A stretch of 64,000 bases of DNA from Hoeflea_A sp040932035 (GTDB lineage: Bacteria; Pseudomonadota; Alphaproteobacteria; Rhizobiales; Rhizobiaceae), in contig NZ_JBFRBB010000002.1 in assembly GCF_040932035.1 (NCBI RefSeq), positions 434,001 through 498,000 on the forward strand. Reading direction: 5' to 3'. This document shows positions 52,329 through 61,352 of the stretch, in pieces; the first letter of the stretch is position 1, and each line of letters begins with the position of its first letter. The notes under the pieces are model-generated. The model ran no database searches, was not told where the DNA came from, and worked only from the letters and a program-made list of their open reading frames with translations. The translations under genes and the position numbers were made by a program.

Positions 52329-53645
52329 CTATTCGTAACGCAGTGCATCGACAGGATCGAGCCGCGAGGCGCGCCAGGCCGGAAACAGCGTTGCCAGGAA
52401 GGAAAGCCCGATTGCCATCAGCAGGACGGAAACCGTTTCACCGGCATTCATGTCCGCCGGGAGCTGGCTGAGGAAATAGAGTTCCGGATTGAACAGAGTC
52501 GTCCCGGACAGCCAGGAGAAAAACTGCCGGATGCTCTCGATGTTCCAGCACACCACAACGCCGAGGATAAATCCGGCAATTGTTCCGGTCACCCCGATTG
52601 CCGCACCAGTCATGAAGAAAATCCGCAGGATCGCGCCGGACGTCGCACCCATGGTGCGCAGGATGGCAATGTCGTGCCCCTTGTCCTTCACAAGCATAAT
52701 CAGCCCGGAAATGATGTTCAGCGCCGCCACAAGGACAATCAGCGTCAGGATCATGAACATGACGTTGCGCTCGACTTCAAGTGCCGAGAAGAACGTTCTG
52801 TTTTGCATGCGCCAGTCGGAAATAAATATCTGTCGGCCGGCAGCCTGCTCGATCAGCGGCCGCAGTAAATCCACCTGATCGGGATCGTCGACGAACAGCT
52901 CAATCGACTGCACCAGGCCGTCGGAATTGAAATAAAGCTGTGCCTCACCGAGCGGCATGAAGATCATCGACGCGTCGTATTCCGACATGCCGATTTCGAA
53001 GACTCCCGACACGGGATAGGTTTTGATGCGGGGCGTGACGCCCAGCGGGGTTACATCGCCTTCCGGAGATATCAGCTTGATCGTATCGCCAACGCTCACG
53101 CCAAGATTTGTCGCAAGACGCGAGCCCAGAAGAAGCCCCTCGCCCGCTGCAAATCCAACGAGATCTCCAGCCCTGATATTTTCGGTGACCCCGCCCAGCT
53201 TTGACAGATCGTCGGCACGTATACCGCGCACAAGCGCGCCTGTTCCGACATCTCTGTAACCGGAAACAAGCGCCTGGCCATCGATAAATGGCACAGCGGA
53301 GCGCACACCCTCGACCGCCGCCAACCGGTTAGCAAGACCGGCATAGTCTTTAAAAGGCTCGTCAATCGGCTGGACAATCATGTGTCCGTTGACGCCGAGA
53401 ATGCGGTCAATGAGTTCGCCGCGAAACCCGTTCATAACCGCCATCACGATGATCAGCGTCGCAACGCCGAGCATAATGCCAACGAAGGAAAAACCCGCAA
53501 TGACCGAGATGAACGCTTCTTTGCGCCGCGAACGCAAATAGCGCCATGCCACCATGCGCTCATAAGCGCAGAAGGCACCCGCAAATGGGGGCTTGTCGCC
53601 CTTGGCCTTGGACGTTTCGGTCATCTGCGCGATGTCGCCGCTCAT
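52329..53645 (-). CDS. lolC: Lipoprotein-releasing system permease (LolC/LolE type)
   Basis: The 438-residue protein has one N-terminal membrane helix, a large periplasmic domain (MacB_PCD, residues 60-250) and three C-terminal helices of the FtsX type. YLRSRRKEAFISVIAGFSFVG and the ending LDPVDALRYE are characteristic. Only one permease gene is present, as in most alphaproteobacteria, where a single LolF-like homodimer replaces LolC and LolE. The naming LolC is thus conventional. Confidence 0.92.
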   Translation of the reverse strand: MSGDIAQMTETSKAKGDKPPFAGAFCAYERMVAWRYLRSRRKEAFISVIAGFSFVGIMLGVATLIIVMAVMNGFRGELIDRILGVNGHMIVQPIDEPFKDYAGLANRLAAVEGVRSAVPFIDGQALVSGYRDVGTGALVRGIRADDLSKLGGVTENIRAGDLVGFAAGEGLLLGSRLATNLGVSVGDTIKLISPEGDVTPLGVTPRIKTYPVSGVFEIGMSEYDASMIFMPLGEAQLYFNSDGLVQSIELFVDDPDQVDLLRPLIEQAAGRQIFISDWRMQNRTFFSALEVERNVMFMILTLIVLVAALNIISGLIMLVKDKGHDIAILRTMGATSGAILRIFFMTGAAIGVTGTIAGFILGVVVCWNIESIRQFFSWLSGTTLFNPELYFLSQLPADMNAGETVSVLLMAIGLSFLATLFPAWRASRLDPVDALRYE

Positions 53646-53654
53646 CGCTTCTCC

Positions 53655-54983
53655 TTAGCTGGCGCTGGTAAACCGGTTAACAGCAGCCTCCAGAGACATA
53701 TTTTCACGGGCACCGGTTTTTCTGTCTTTGACCTCGACTTCACCATTGGCGATCGACCGCGGACCGACAACGATCTGCCACGGCACACCGATCAGATCGG
53801 CAGTCGCGAATTTCGCGCCCGCACGCTCATCGCGGTCGTCATAAGCAACGTCCCGGCCGGCGGCTGTCAACTCGCTGTAGAGCTTCTCGCTTGCGCTGTC
53901 GCATGCACCGTCGCCGACCTTCATATTGATAATGCAGGCATCGAAAGGCGTTACGCTCTCGGGCCAGATGATACCGTTTTCATCGTGAGAAGCCTCGATG
54001 ATGGCAGGCACCAGTCGCGTCGGACCGATGCCGTAAGAGCCCATGTGGACGGGATGTTCCTTGCCGTCAGGCCCCATAACCTTTGCGCCCATCGGCTCTG
54101 AGTATTTCGTGCCGAAATAAAAGATATGACCCACTTCGATACCGCGCGCCGAAAGTCTCGCCTCTTCACTGACCCGGGCAAAGGCATCGGCATCGTGCAT
54201 TTCGGACGTCGCAGCATAAAGCGATGTCCATTTGTCGACGATTGACTGAAGCGCATTTTTGTCTTCGAAATCAGTTTCCTCGCCCGGAATGTCGAAACCG
54301 AGATAATCGCTGTGGCAATAGACCTCGGATTCACCGGTATCGGCAAGGATGATGAACTCATGGCTGAGATCACCGCCGATCGGCCCCGTATCGGCACGCA
54401 TCGGCACGGCCGACAGCCCCATGCGGGCGAATGTGCGAAGGTAAGCCACAAACATCTTGTTGTAGGCGTGGCGCGCTGCGTCCTGATCGATATCGAACGA
54501 ATAGGCATCCTTCATCAGAAACTCGCGCGAACGCATGGTGCCGAAGCGCGGACGGATCTCATCACGAAACTTCAGCTGAATATGATAGAGGTTCAGCGGC
54601 AGGTCCTTGTACGAACGCACATAGCTGCGGAAGATGTCGGTGACCATTTCCTCGTTCGTTGGACCGTATAGCATCGGACGGTCCTGTCGGTCCGAAATGC
54701 GCAGCATTTCGCGGCCGTAATCGTCGTAGCGTCCGCTTTCCTGCCACAGCTCCGCAGACTGAATAGTCGGCATAAGGATTTCAATTGCGCCGGTGCGGTT
54801 CTGCTCGTCACGAATGATGTCGTTGACCTTTTCGAGCACCTTCTTGCCGAGTGGCAGCCAGGAGTAAATACCGGCGGACTGCTGGCGGATCATTCCGGCC
54901 CGAAGCATGAGACGGTGCGAGACGATTTCCGCCTCTTTGGGGTTTTCTTTCAGTATTGGAAGGAAATAGCGGGAAAGGCGCAT
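53655..54983 (-). CDS. proS: Prolyl-tRNA synthetase, short form without editing insert
   Basis: The 442-residue class II synthetase begins MRLSRYFLPILKENP and shows motif 2 (FRDEIRPRFGTMRSREFLMKD read in two parts, FRDEIRPRFG then TMRSREFLMKD). It lacks the ~180-residue INS editing domain found between motifs 2 and 3 in E. coli ProRS (572 residues). The short form is usual in alphaproteobacteria, which then use free-standing editors against Ala-tRNA(Pro). The start at 54983 is chosen by family length; an in-frame extension of 45 codons upstream is unsupported. Confidence 0.95.
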   Translation of the reverse strand: MRLSRYFLPILKENPKEAEIVSHRLMLRAGMIRQQSAGIYSWLPLGKKVLEKVNDIIRDEQNRTGAIEILMPTIQSAELWQESGRYDDYGREMLRISDRQDRPMLYGPTNEEMVTDIFRSYVRSYKDLPLNLYHIQLKFRDEIRPRFGTMRSREFLMKDAYSFDIDQDAARHAYNKMFVAYLRTFARMGLSAVPMRADTGPIGGDLSHEFIILADTGESEVYCHSDYLGFDIPGEETDFEDKNALQSIVDKWTSLYAATSEMHDADAFARVSEEARLSARGIEVGHIFYFGTKYSEPMGAKVMGPDGKEHPVHMGSYGIGPTRLVPAIIEASHDENGIIWPESVTPFDACIINMKVGDGACDSASEKLYSELTAAGRDVAYDDRDERAGAKFATADLIGVPWQIVVGPRSIANGEVEVKDRKTGARENMSLEAAVNRFTSAS

Positions 54984-55181
54984 CGTGTTGTCCGGTTGCA
55001 ATGCTCCGCCTAATTCAGGAATCAGGCAAAATAGCGGTAAAACGTCAGTTCTCATAACCGCTTGGCGATCAGAATGAAAGGCGGCAACGCAATTGATCGG
55101 CCCCCGCACACACGCCATCTATCAACGGTCGCGGCAGTAAATCGCATCAGATACAAAAAAATATCTCGACAGCGATAAAAA

Positions 55182-55200
55182 TGTCACTTTTCAGGTGACA
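55182..55200. promoter_or_regulatory. Palindromic operator overlapping an orphan promoter
   Basis: TGTCAC-N7-GTGACA (TGTCACTTTTCAGGTGACA) is a perfect 6-base inverted repeat. Its right half is the -35 of the promoter at 55195. It does not match CRP, LexA or Fur consensus; the binding protein is unknown. Confidence 0.45.
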
Positions 55201-55223
55201 GCAGCCAAACAATCGGCTAGTTT
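55195..55223 (+). promoter_or_regulatory. Candidate promoter of orphan transcript
   Basis: GTGACA (55195-55200), a 17-base spacer and TAGTTT (55218-55223). The -10 is identical to that of the rpmG candidate promoter. Confidence 0.4.
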
Positions 55224-55229
55224 CCAGCA

Positions 55230-55383
55230 CCAATGAGGCAAAGACAAAAGATCTTTGCCCGTTCCGCGGTCAAAGTCTTGGGAGGATGGATCTAAGGCGC
55301 GGGTTGACCTGCAGCCGCCGAGTAACACCGGTAAACGATCAACGCGATACTTTAATACAAGGCTCCGTGCCTTGTTTTTTTTT
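55230..55383 (+). ncRNA. Candidate small non-coding RNA
   Basis: No convincing coding frame lies between the promoter at 55195 and a strong terminator at 55358. The predicted transcript of about 150 nucleotides opens with a hairpin (GGCAAAGA at 55237-55244 pairing with TCTTTGCC at 55252-55259, loop of 7). It contains GGGAGGATGG in an unpaired-looking centre and ends in the intrinsic terminator. I do not recognise it as a known alphaproteobacterial RNA family. Ends are estimates. Confidence 0.5.
55358..55383 (+). terminator. Rho-independent terminator of orphan transcript
   Basis: CAAGGC-TCCGT-GCCTTG followed by nine T. The T-run is on the plus strand, whereas the flanking genes (proS and the EAL gene) are both on the minus strand, so it does not serve them. 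Confidence 0.85.
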
Positions 55384-55464
55384 GCGCAATCCAAACTTTC
55401 GGCATGGTTTTATATGCCGCGTCCGTTCCCACAGTGATACGCTTCAAATTTATCAGGAAACAGT

Positions 55465-57171
55465 CTAGGCCGCCGACCGACGGTGCCCATTGTCGCGTTC
55501 GGCAACAAAGCGCAAAAACGCATCCAGCGGCAGCGGCCTGGAAACGAGATAGCCCTGCCCCCTTTCAACGCCGAGCTCGGCAAGAGCAACGGCCTGCTCC
55601 CGGGTTTCGATACCCTCGGCGACAGTCGACATGCCAAGGTCATGCGCCAGACGTACAAGCATATTGATAAGCGAGCGCGCACTCGGATCATCAATGACCG
55701 GATCGACGAAGAACTTGTCGATCTTGATCGTATCGGCGCCGAGCTTCTGGATGTAGCTCAATCCGCTATGCCCCGTTCCGGCATCGTCAATGGCGACGCG
55801 ATAGCCTATCTTCTTGAGTTCGGCGATCGTTGCCGAAGCTTGGTCAAAGTCGCTGATTTCATGGCGCTCCGTCAGTTCAATGACGACCTGGCGCGAACCA
55901 ACCCGCGAACCGCTCACGTGAGCGCGCAAGTCAGCCGTAAAGGACGGCTGCATCATATGATGCGCGCAGATGTTGAACGCTACCGTAAATCTTTTGTTTG
56001 AGCGCAGAAGCGGCCTTAACTGGTTCAGTGCATCATCCATGATCTGCCAGGTAATCGGCGCGATCCTGCCGGTGCGTTCGGCAAGCGGAATAAAGTCACC
56101 GGGCAAAATAACGGTGCCGTCGCGCAATACACGACGCGCCAATATCTCGCATCCGGTGATTTCTCCACTCTTCAGGCAAAAGATCGGCTGGGCGTAGGCT
56201 TTGAATTCGCGGCCCGCCAGTGCATCGTCGATCTCAGAGGTCAGGCTGCGGTGACCTGTGACGGCCCGCACGGCCAACAGGCCGAAAATCAGGCCAAGCA
56301 ATCCGCCGCCAACCGGATAGGCGGCGCTGACCTGATTGTTCCACATGGCCACGAGCTGACGGTCAATGCAGATTTGCGCCCGTAGGGGATAGCGCCGGGA
56401 AGCGGCACTAAAGACCTGCGGTTCAGCCATGTGGTCCGCGCAGGATTGCGCTCCCGGATTACCGCCTGCGTGAGATGCGATAAGAGCGCCGTCGGTCAGC
56501 ATGACCCGAACCTCATTGCCCGTTCGAAGTGCACTCGGAAGGACATCGAATACCAGGGTATCGGTATTGACGATGGCGACCAGGCCCCTGTCGGTGTCGA
56601 TCGTCCAATGAACGCCAAGTGCCGGTTGGCCGTTCAGCGTCAAAGGCATGAATTTGATATGATCGTTCCGGGAACTCTGCAGCGCAGTCATATCAAGGTG
56701 CTTCTGATCCGCGCCCAATACATCCGGAAAGGCCGCACACTGTGTTATGCCCTGGGCGTCGACAATCCGGATGTCTTTTACGATCGCCCGCTGATGGATC
56801 TGTTTTCGGAACAGCTCGATCGTATTTTGGCCGCAGACAATATCAGACCTTTCCGACAGTTCCGTCAGTGCAATGAAAGCATAGTCGGCTCCAAGTTCCG
56901 CCCGATGCAGTGTCGAAGCTGCAAGTTCCTGCAGGCGTTCGCGGTTTTGACTTTCGCGCAACGAATGAACGACACTCGCCGTCACAAATGAAAAGAGTAC
57001 AGTGCTTGCCAAAACCGCGACAAATAGGGAGATTTTCCTGGCAAAGCCTGCACGTGGAAGCATCCTGTTGCCGGTAAGGAATTGCCGAAAAACTTCCAAA
57101 ATACGAAAGGCCATTTGAAATACTGGGAGGAAATCCCGCCCCCGATAAAATTGAGCAACACCTCTGCTCAT
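55465..57171 (-). CDS. c-di-GMP phosphodiesterase, CSS-motif sensor plus EAL domain
   Basis: The 568-residue protein has a membrane helix (about residues 48-70), a periplasmic domain with two cysteines (SDIVCGQNT and GITQCAAFP) matching the CSS-motif sensor, a second helix (about 277-297), and an EAL domain (310-560). Catalytic residues are present: E of GCEILAR, N in FNICAHHM, ELTERHE, IDDAGTGHSG, Lys in IKIDKFF, E in AEGIE and Q in GQGYL. The name motif reads EIL instead of EAL. In E. coli, CSS-EAL proteins respond to periplasmic thiol oxidation by DsbA/B. It likely degrades the c-di-GMP made by PleD and others. Confidence 0.9.
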   Translation of the reverse strand: MSRGVAQFYRGRDFLPVFQMAFRILEVFRQFLTGNRMLPRAGFARKISLFVAVLASTVLFSFVTASVVHSLRESQNRERLQELAASTLHRAELGADYAFIALTELSERSDIVCGQNTIELFRKQIHQRAIVKDIRIVDAQGITQCAAFPDVLGADQKHLDMTALQSSRNDHIKFMPLTLNGQPALGVHWTIDTDRGLVAIVNTDTLVFDVLPSALRTGNEVRVMLTDGALIASHAGGNPGAQSCADHMAEPQVFSAASRRYPLRAQICIDRQLVAMWNNQVSAAYPVGGGLLGLIFGLLAVRAVTGHRSLTSEIDDALAGREFKAYAQPIFCLKSGEITGCEILARRVLRDGTVILPGDFIPLAERTGRIAPITWQIMDDALNQLRPLLRSNKRFTVAFNICAHHMMQPSFTADLRAHVSGSRVGSRQVVIELTERHEISDFDQASATIAELKKIGYRVAIDDAGTGHSGLSYIQKLGADTIKIDKFFVDPVIDDPSARSLINMLVRLAHDLGMSTVAEGIETREQAVALAELGVERGQGYLVSRPLPLDAFLRFVAERDNGHRRSAA

Positions 57172-57286
57172 TTAAGAAATCCAGGCAATTAACCCTACCA
57201 GGCAAGTCTTGCGACTTCCTGAATCGGCTGGATTTGCACGCTTTGGTAGTTCAATATTTCGTTATCACGATGGCTCTGCAGGAAAC

Positions 57287-57754
57287 ATGGCCAAGCAAAA
57301 TAATCACATACGCCGCGCAACTGCGCATGACCTCGAACGGATCATCGACTGTGCACACGCGGCATATGAAATCTATGTCAGCCGCATCGGCCGTGCACCC
57401 GCACCGATGATCGCGGACTTCGAGGAGCAAATCCGTCAACACAAGGTCTTTGTGCATTCAGACACTGTGCAGGTCATTCGCGGTTACGTCGTCTTTTACA
57501 AATCCGGCAGGTCGGTGCTTCTTGAAAATGTCGCCGTTCACCCGGATCACCACGGTATGGGCTACGGTCGCCAGCTCGTTTCCTTTGTTGAGGAATATGC
57601 CCGCAACGAAGGCATGGACACCGTTCGGCTCTACACGAACATTCATATGCACGAAAACCTGTCGCTCTACCCGGCGCTCGGATATCGCGAGACCGGACGC
57701 CGCCGCGAAGACGGATTCGAACGGGTCTATTTTGAGAAGGCCGTAGACCGCTAA
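57287..57754 (+). CDS. GNAT-family N-acetyltransferase
   Basis: The 155-residue acetyltransferase has the acetyl-CoA loop VAVHPDHHGMGYGRQLVSFVEE (read as VAVHPDHHGMGYGRQL) and the later LYTNIHMHENLSLYPALGYRE block, in which Asn and Tyr contact the cofactor. AGGA precedes ATG 57287. The substrate is unknown. It is divergent from the EAL gene with 115 bases between starts. Confidence 0.87.
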   Translation: MAKQNNHIRRATAHDLERIIDCAHAAYEIYVSRIGRAPAPMIADFEEQIRQHKVFVHSDTVQVIRGYVVFYKSGRSVLLENVAVHPDHHGMGYGRQLVSFVEEYARNEGMDTVRLYTNIHMHENLSLYPALGYRETGRRREDGFERVYFEKAVDR

Positions 57755-57769
57755 AAACATGTCCAGCGG

Positions 57770-57905
57770 TCAGGCTTCGCAGCGGGACATTCGCTGCGAC
57801 TGCGAAGTGTTCCGGCGTGTTTCTCCAAAGCGGACGTGAGACAAAAGTCGATACTGTGTCAGCGACAATGGCCGCTGTGCGGACAAACCGACATCAGTTT
57901 GCTTA
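57770..57905. repeat. Degenerate extragenic repeat, copy D
   Basis: GCAGCGGGACATTCGCTGCG (about 57779-57798) matches the AGCGGACGTTCGCCGCG core of copy C with one inserted G. CCAAAGCGGACGTGAG follows, and GGCCGCTGTGCGGACAAACC ends the element. It lies between a GNAT gene and the giant cyclase gene. Confidence 0.45.
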
Positions 57906-57989
57906 GTTTGTTGTTCCGCAAACGACGCGATTAGAGTGGCGCAATGTGCCAATGGCTGACCTTCGGCTCCTGGTTATTTGGCGCTTCGT

Positions 57990-60900
57990 TCAACCCTTCA
58001 AAACTGCAAGAAATTCTTTGGCAGCGGTCCGATCATCGGGGCAGTCGCCGTCTGCGATGCTGTCATAAACTGGATCTAGCAACGCAATGGCCTCATCTGC
58101 GCGGCCCTGTTCCTGCCAAAGGCGCGCAAGGTCAATGGCCGCGCGCAATTCCCAGAGTTTGGCACCCTGCTTTCGGGCGACGTCAAGCGCGGAACTGAGG
58201 TGACTTTCGGCGGCTACACTGTCGCCATCCGCATTTGCCAAAGCCGCATTCAAACGGTGTAGATCCGCCAACGCGTAAGTCTCACCCGTCTGCTCGATGA
58301 TGTCGTGAGCCATGCTGGCAAGTTCAGCCGCTTCCTCCTTGAGTCCCATGGCCAAGGCCGACCAGCCGACATTGATGCGAAACTGAGATACGAAGAACGT
58401 GCACTTTTCCGCGACTATGGCTGCATCGGCCATTTTGTATCTCTGTACGCTGGTTCTATCACCATCTTGAGCCGCGGTGATCTCGGTGATCACTGATACA
58501 TAGGCGAGCCAGAGTGTAAGACTATGCTCCTGGGCAATTGGTGCAATTTCGGACAAACAACGCCGGACGCCGGCCTGGTCATCGGCCATCAGATCGAAAA
58601 TGGACCGCACGACAAACGCATAGCAAACCGTCTGGACATGGCCTGTCGATTTAGCGAGACGCTCGCATTCCTCTGCGTGCTCCAAGGCGCGTTTCGTTTC
58701 GCCAAGTACCAACAAGTTGCATGCCTTGAAAATGTGAATTGCGACGCCAATATCCTGCCCAAACCGATGGGCGAGGCCCGCATGCGCGACCGGGTCAAAG
58801 TGTGCCAGCGCGGCATCGAGATATCGATCTGCCTCCATGAAATCGCCTATGAACCAGTGCGAAAGGCCGGTAACACGATTGGCGACGACAAGAGACACAG
58901 AATCCGGCGACTTGTCCGCCTGCTCAACAAGCGCTCTTGCGATCAGCAAAGCGTCGGCGTGCTGGCCCCTGATTGCAGTGCTGACCCATAGGCCATAAAG
59001 GATTGAGTATCGCATCGGGGTTTCGCCAATCCTGTCCGCCAGAGCGAGCGCCTTTTGGAACGCGGCCACGGTTTCATCTGCGCCGTAACCTTTTCGGGCA
59101 AGCAACGCCATGCCCAGCGGGACCTGCAAAGACAACGCACGTTCAGTTGACAGGGAGGCATCGTCCTCCAGCTGGGGAGAGATCAACGCTATGGCGCGTC
59201 CTAGATGCGAGATGGCTTCGTCATATGCAGGCCGTGCGAGGGCTGCCTTGCTGGCCGCCTCCCACAGGTCGATAGCCCTGTCGGTGAGTCCGGCCACTTC
59301 GGCATGTACAGCGAGCACTTCTGGTGCAACGTCTGGGTCATTTTCCAACGCCGCCAAAATCCGGGTGTGGACCGCCCGCCGCCGTTCTTTCAGCAGGCTT
59401 TCATAAGCAGCGTCACGGACCAACGCGTGCTTGAAGAGATATGTCGCCTCGGGCGGCAGGCCGCGCCGGTAGATCAGTTCCGCTTCGATCAGACCGTCCA
59501 GAGCCGCGGCCAGTTCGGTGTCTGGCAAACGGGAGATTTGAGCCAGCAGGCCGTGGCTGAACTCGCGTCCGATACATGCGGCAGTCTGCGCCACCTCCTT
59601 GATAGGCTGAAGCCGATCCAGCCGCGCCATCAGGCTGTCATGCAGCGTGGTGGGGATGGCGATTGTACTCAGCGGGCCGTTCAAAACGAGACGGTTGCCG
59701 TCCTCTTTAAGGGCGCCGGATTCAAGGATCGTCTTGGTGAGTTCCTCGACAAACAGTGGCACGCCATCGGTGCGCTGAGCGATAACCTCCATGATCTCAT
59801 CGGGTAATGCCTTGCCCCCAGCCAGTTTGGAGGTAATGGCCCCGATCATTTCCTTGCCCAACCGGTTCAGCGCAAATCGCGTGACGATGGGGTGCCCGCC
59901 AAAGCCGTAGTCAAAGCTGGGACGGGCAGTAGCGAGGATCATGATCTGCTGATCAGTTATCGCATCCAGCGAGATTTCCAACAATTCAAGCGATGTTGGA
60001 TCAATCCAGTGCAGGTCTTCATAAACCAGCAGTAAAGGCTTTTGTTCAACTTGCTGAACCAACAATCGGGTCAACGCCTGCATCGTTTGTGCGCGTTGCT
60101 GTGGGGGCGTCAGGTCAAGCGCGCCATATCTCTCAGTTCCGTCCAGCCCCATCATCGGGGCCACGAGCTTTAGTATGGCGTGATCTTCTCCAAGCAGGTC
60201 CTCCAGCTTGTCCAGCCGAGCGTCGGGACCGTCTGAAGGCAGGAACCCGGCGGCAAATGACAGCTGCTGAATGACAGGATAAAATGCACTGTCTGCATGA
60301 TAGGGCGAACATTGATAGGTCATGCGGATGTGATCATCCTGCGCAATCTCGTCGATCACAGCGCGGGTGATGCGAGACTTGCCGATGCCGGCCTCACCGC
60401 TCACAAGGACTATCTGCCCATGACCAGAACGGGCTAGCGCCCAGCGTTCGAGCATCAACTCGATCTCCCGGTCCCGGCCAACGATGGGCGTCAGCGTCCC
60501 AGACTGGTGCGCGGCGAACCGACTCTCGACAGATATCTCACCTTTAACGACAAAAGCCTCGACTGACGCAGCGACACCTTTCAGCTCCTGGGCGCCGATG
60601 GATATCAAATCAAAGGCGTTACCCAGCAAACGCTGGGTTTCAATTGGTAAAACCAACTGGTTTGGTTCCGCAATTGCCTGCAAGCGCGCGGCCAGGTTGG
60701 GGGTCTCGCCCACAACTGCCGCCTCTTGTGTTGCTCCACTGCCTATCAGGTCGCCGACAATGACAACGCCGGTAGCAATGCCAACCCGGGTACCAAGGGG
60801 CGTACCGTCAGTTGCCTGTGATGTCCTGACAGTGTCAATGATCGAAAGGCCCGCGCGGACGGCGCGCTCAGCATCATCCTCGTTGGCGCGTGGCCAGCCA

Positions 60901-61352
60901 AAGTAGCACAGCACACCGTCACCCATGAACTTGGCTACAAATCCTTCAAAACGAGAGACAATCCCAGTTACAGTATCTTGATAATTGGTAATGACAGTGC
61001 GCATGTCTTCAGGGTCGGTCTTGCTCGCCATTTCCGTGGATCCCACGAGATCGACGAACATTACCGTCAGATGACGTCGTTCAGCCTCGGAGGACGATGC
61101 AGACGGCGTTCCGGCAGATTCCTGTTGCTTGGGTGCAATGTTCTTGGGTGCTGAGGTATGTGTCTTAAAGCCGATGTCAAAGTTCTTGATTGCAGCTTTC
61201 ACGCGGCGGCGAGGACCAAGGGGCAATCCAAGTTCCTTCAAGTCTTCATCGGTAAGATGCGCTAGATCGGCGAACTCAATTTCGGCTTCCGCAAAAGCAG
61301 AAACGTACTTATCCAATCCAAGCTCTGCGAGCCAACGCTCAATATCTGACAA
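57990..61352 (-). CDS. Giant SAM-cyclase-ATPase-TPR signalling protein
   Basis: The 1120-residue protein starts at TTG 61352, six bases after GGAGGG; an ATG 31 codons upstream has no such site. Domains in order are an N-terminal SAM domain (WLAELGLDKYVSAFAEAEIE), a class III cyclase (95-275, FVDLVGSTEM and FMGDGVLCYFG, with NLAARLQ), an AAA/NACHT-like ATPase (SGEAGIGKSRITRAV, YEDLHWIDPT) and a long helical TPR-like region. The plan resembles STAND regulators coupled to a nucleotide output. At the specificity site it has Glu (VGETPN), so adenylate versus guanylate is unresolved. It sits between two extragenic repeats and may be a transferred module. Confidence 0.87.
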   Translation of the reverse strand: MSDIERWLAELGLDKYVSAFAEAEIEFADLAHLTDEDLKELGLPLGPRRRVKAAIKNFDIGFKTHTSAPKNIAPKQQESAGTPSASSSEAERRHLTVMFVDLVGSTEMASKTDPEDMRTVITNYQDTVTGIVSRFEGFVAKFMGDGVLCYFGWPRANEDDAERAVRAGLSIIDTVRTSQATDGTPLGTRVGIATGVVIVGDLIGSGATQEAAVVGETPNLAARLQAIAEPNQLVLPIETQRLLGNAFDLISIGAQELKGVAASVEAFVVKGEISVESRFAAHQSGTLTPIVGRDREIELMLERWALARSGHGQIVLVSGEAGIGKSRITRAVIDEIAQDDHIRMTYQCSPYHADSAFYPVIQQLSFAAGFLPSDGPDARLDKLEDLLGEDHAILKLVAPMMGLDGTERYGALDLTPPQQRAQTMQALTRLLVQQVEQKPLLLVYEDLHWIDPTSLELLEISLDAITDQQIMILATARPSFDYGFGGHPIVTRFALNRLGKEMIGAITSKLAGGKALPDEIMEVIAQRTDGVPLFVEELTKTILESGALKEDGNRLVLNGPLSTIAIPTTLHDSLMARLDRLQPIKEVAQTAACIGREFSHGLLAQISRLPDTELAAALDGLIEAELIYRRGLPPEATYLFKHALVRDAAYESLLKERRRAVHTRILAALENDPDVAPEVLAVHAEVAGLTDRAIDLWEAASKAALARPAYDEAISHLGRAIALISPQLEDDASLSTERALSLQVPLGMALLARKGYGADETVAAFQKALALADRIGETPMRYSILYGLWVSTAIRGQHADALLIARALVEQADKSPDSVSLVVANRVTGLSHWFIGDFMEADRYLDAALAHFDPVAHAGLAHRFGQDIGVAIHIFKACNLLVLGETKRALEHAEECERLAKSTGHVQTVCYAFVVRSIFDLMADDQAGVRRCLSEIAPIAQEHSLTLWLAYVSVITEITAAQDGDRTSVQRYKMADAAIVAEKCTFFVSQFRINVGWSALAMGLKEEAAELASMAHDIIEQTGETYALADLHRLNAALANADGDSVAAESHLSSALDVARKQGAKLWELRAAIDLARLWQEQGRADEAIALLDPVYDSIADGDCPDDRTAAKEFLAVLKG

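Noticed and set aside
55182..55200. CRP site reading of the palindrome before the candidate small RNA
   Set aside because: The halves are TCAC-N7-GTGA, the reverse order of the CRP consensus GTGA-N6-TCAC.
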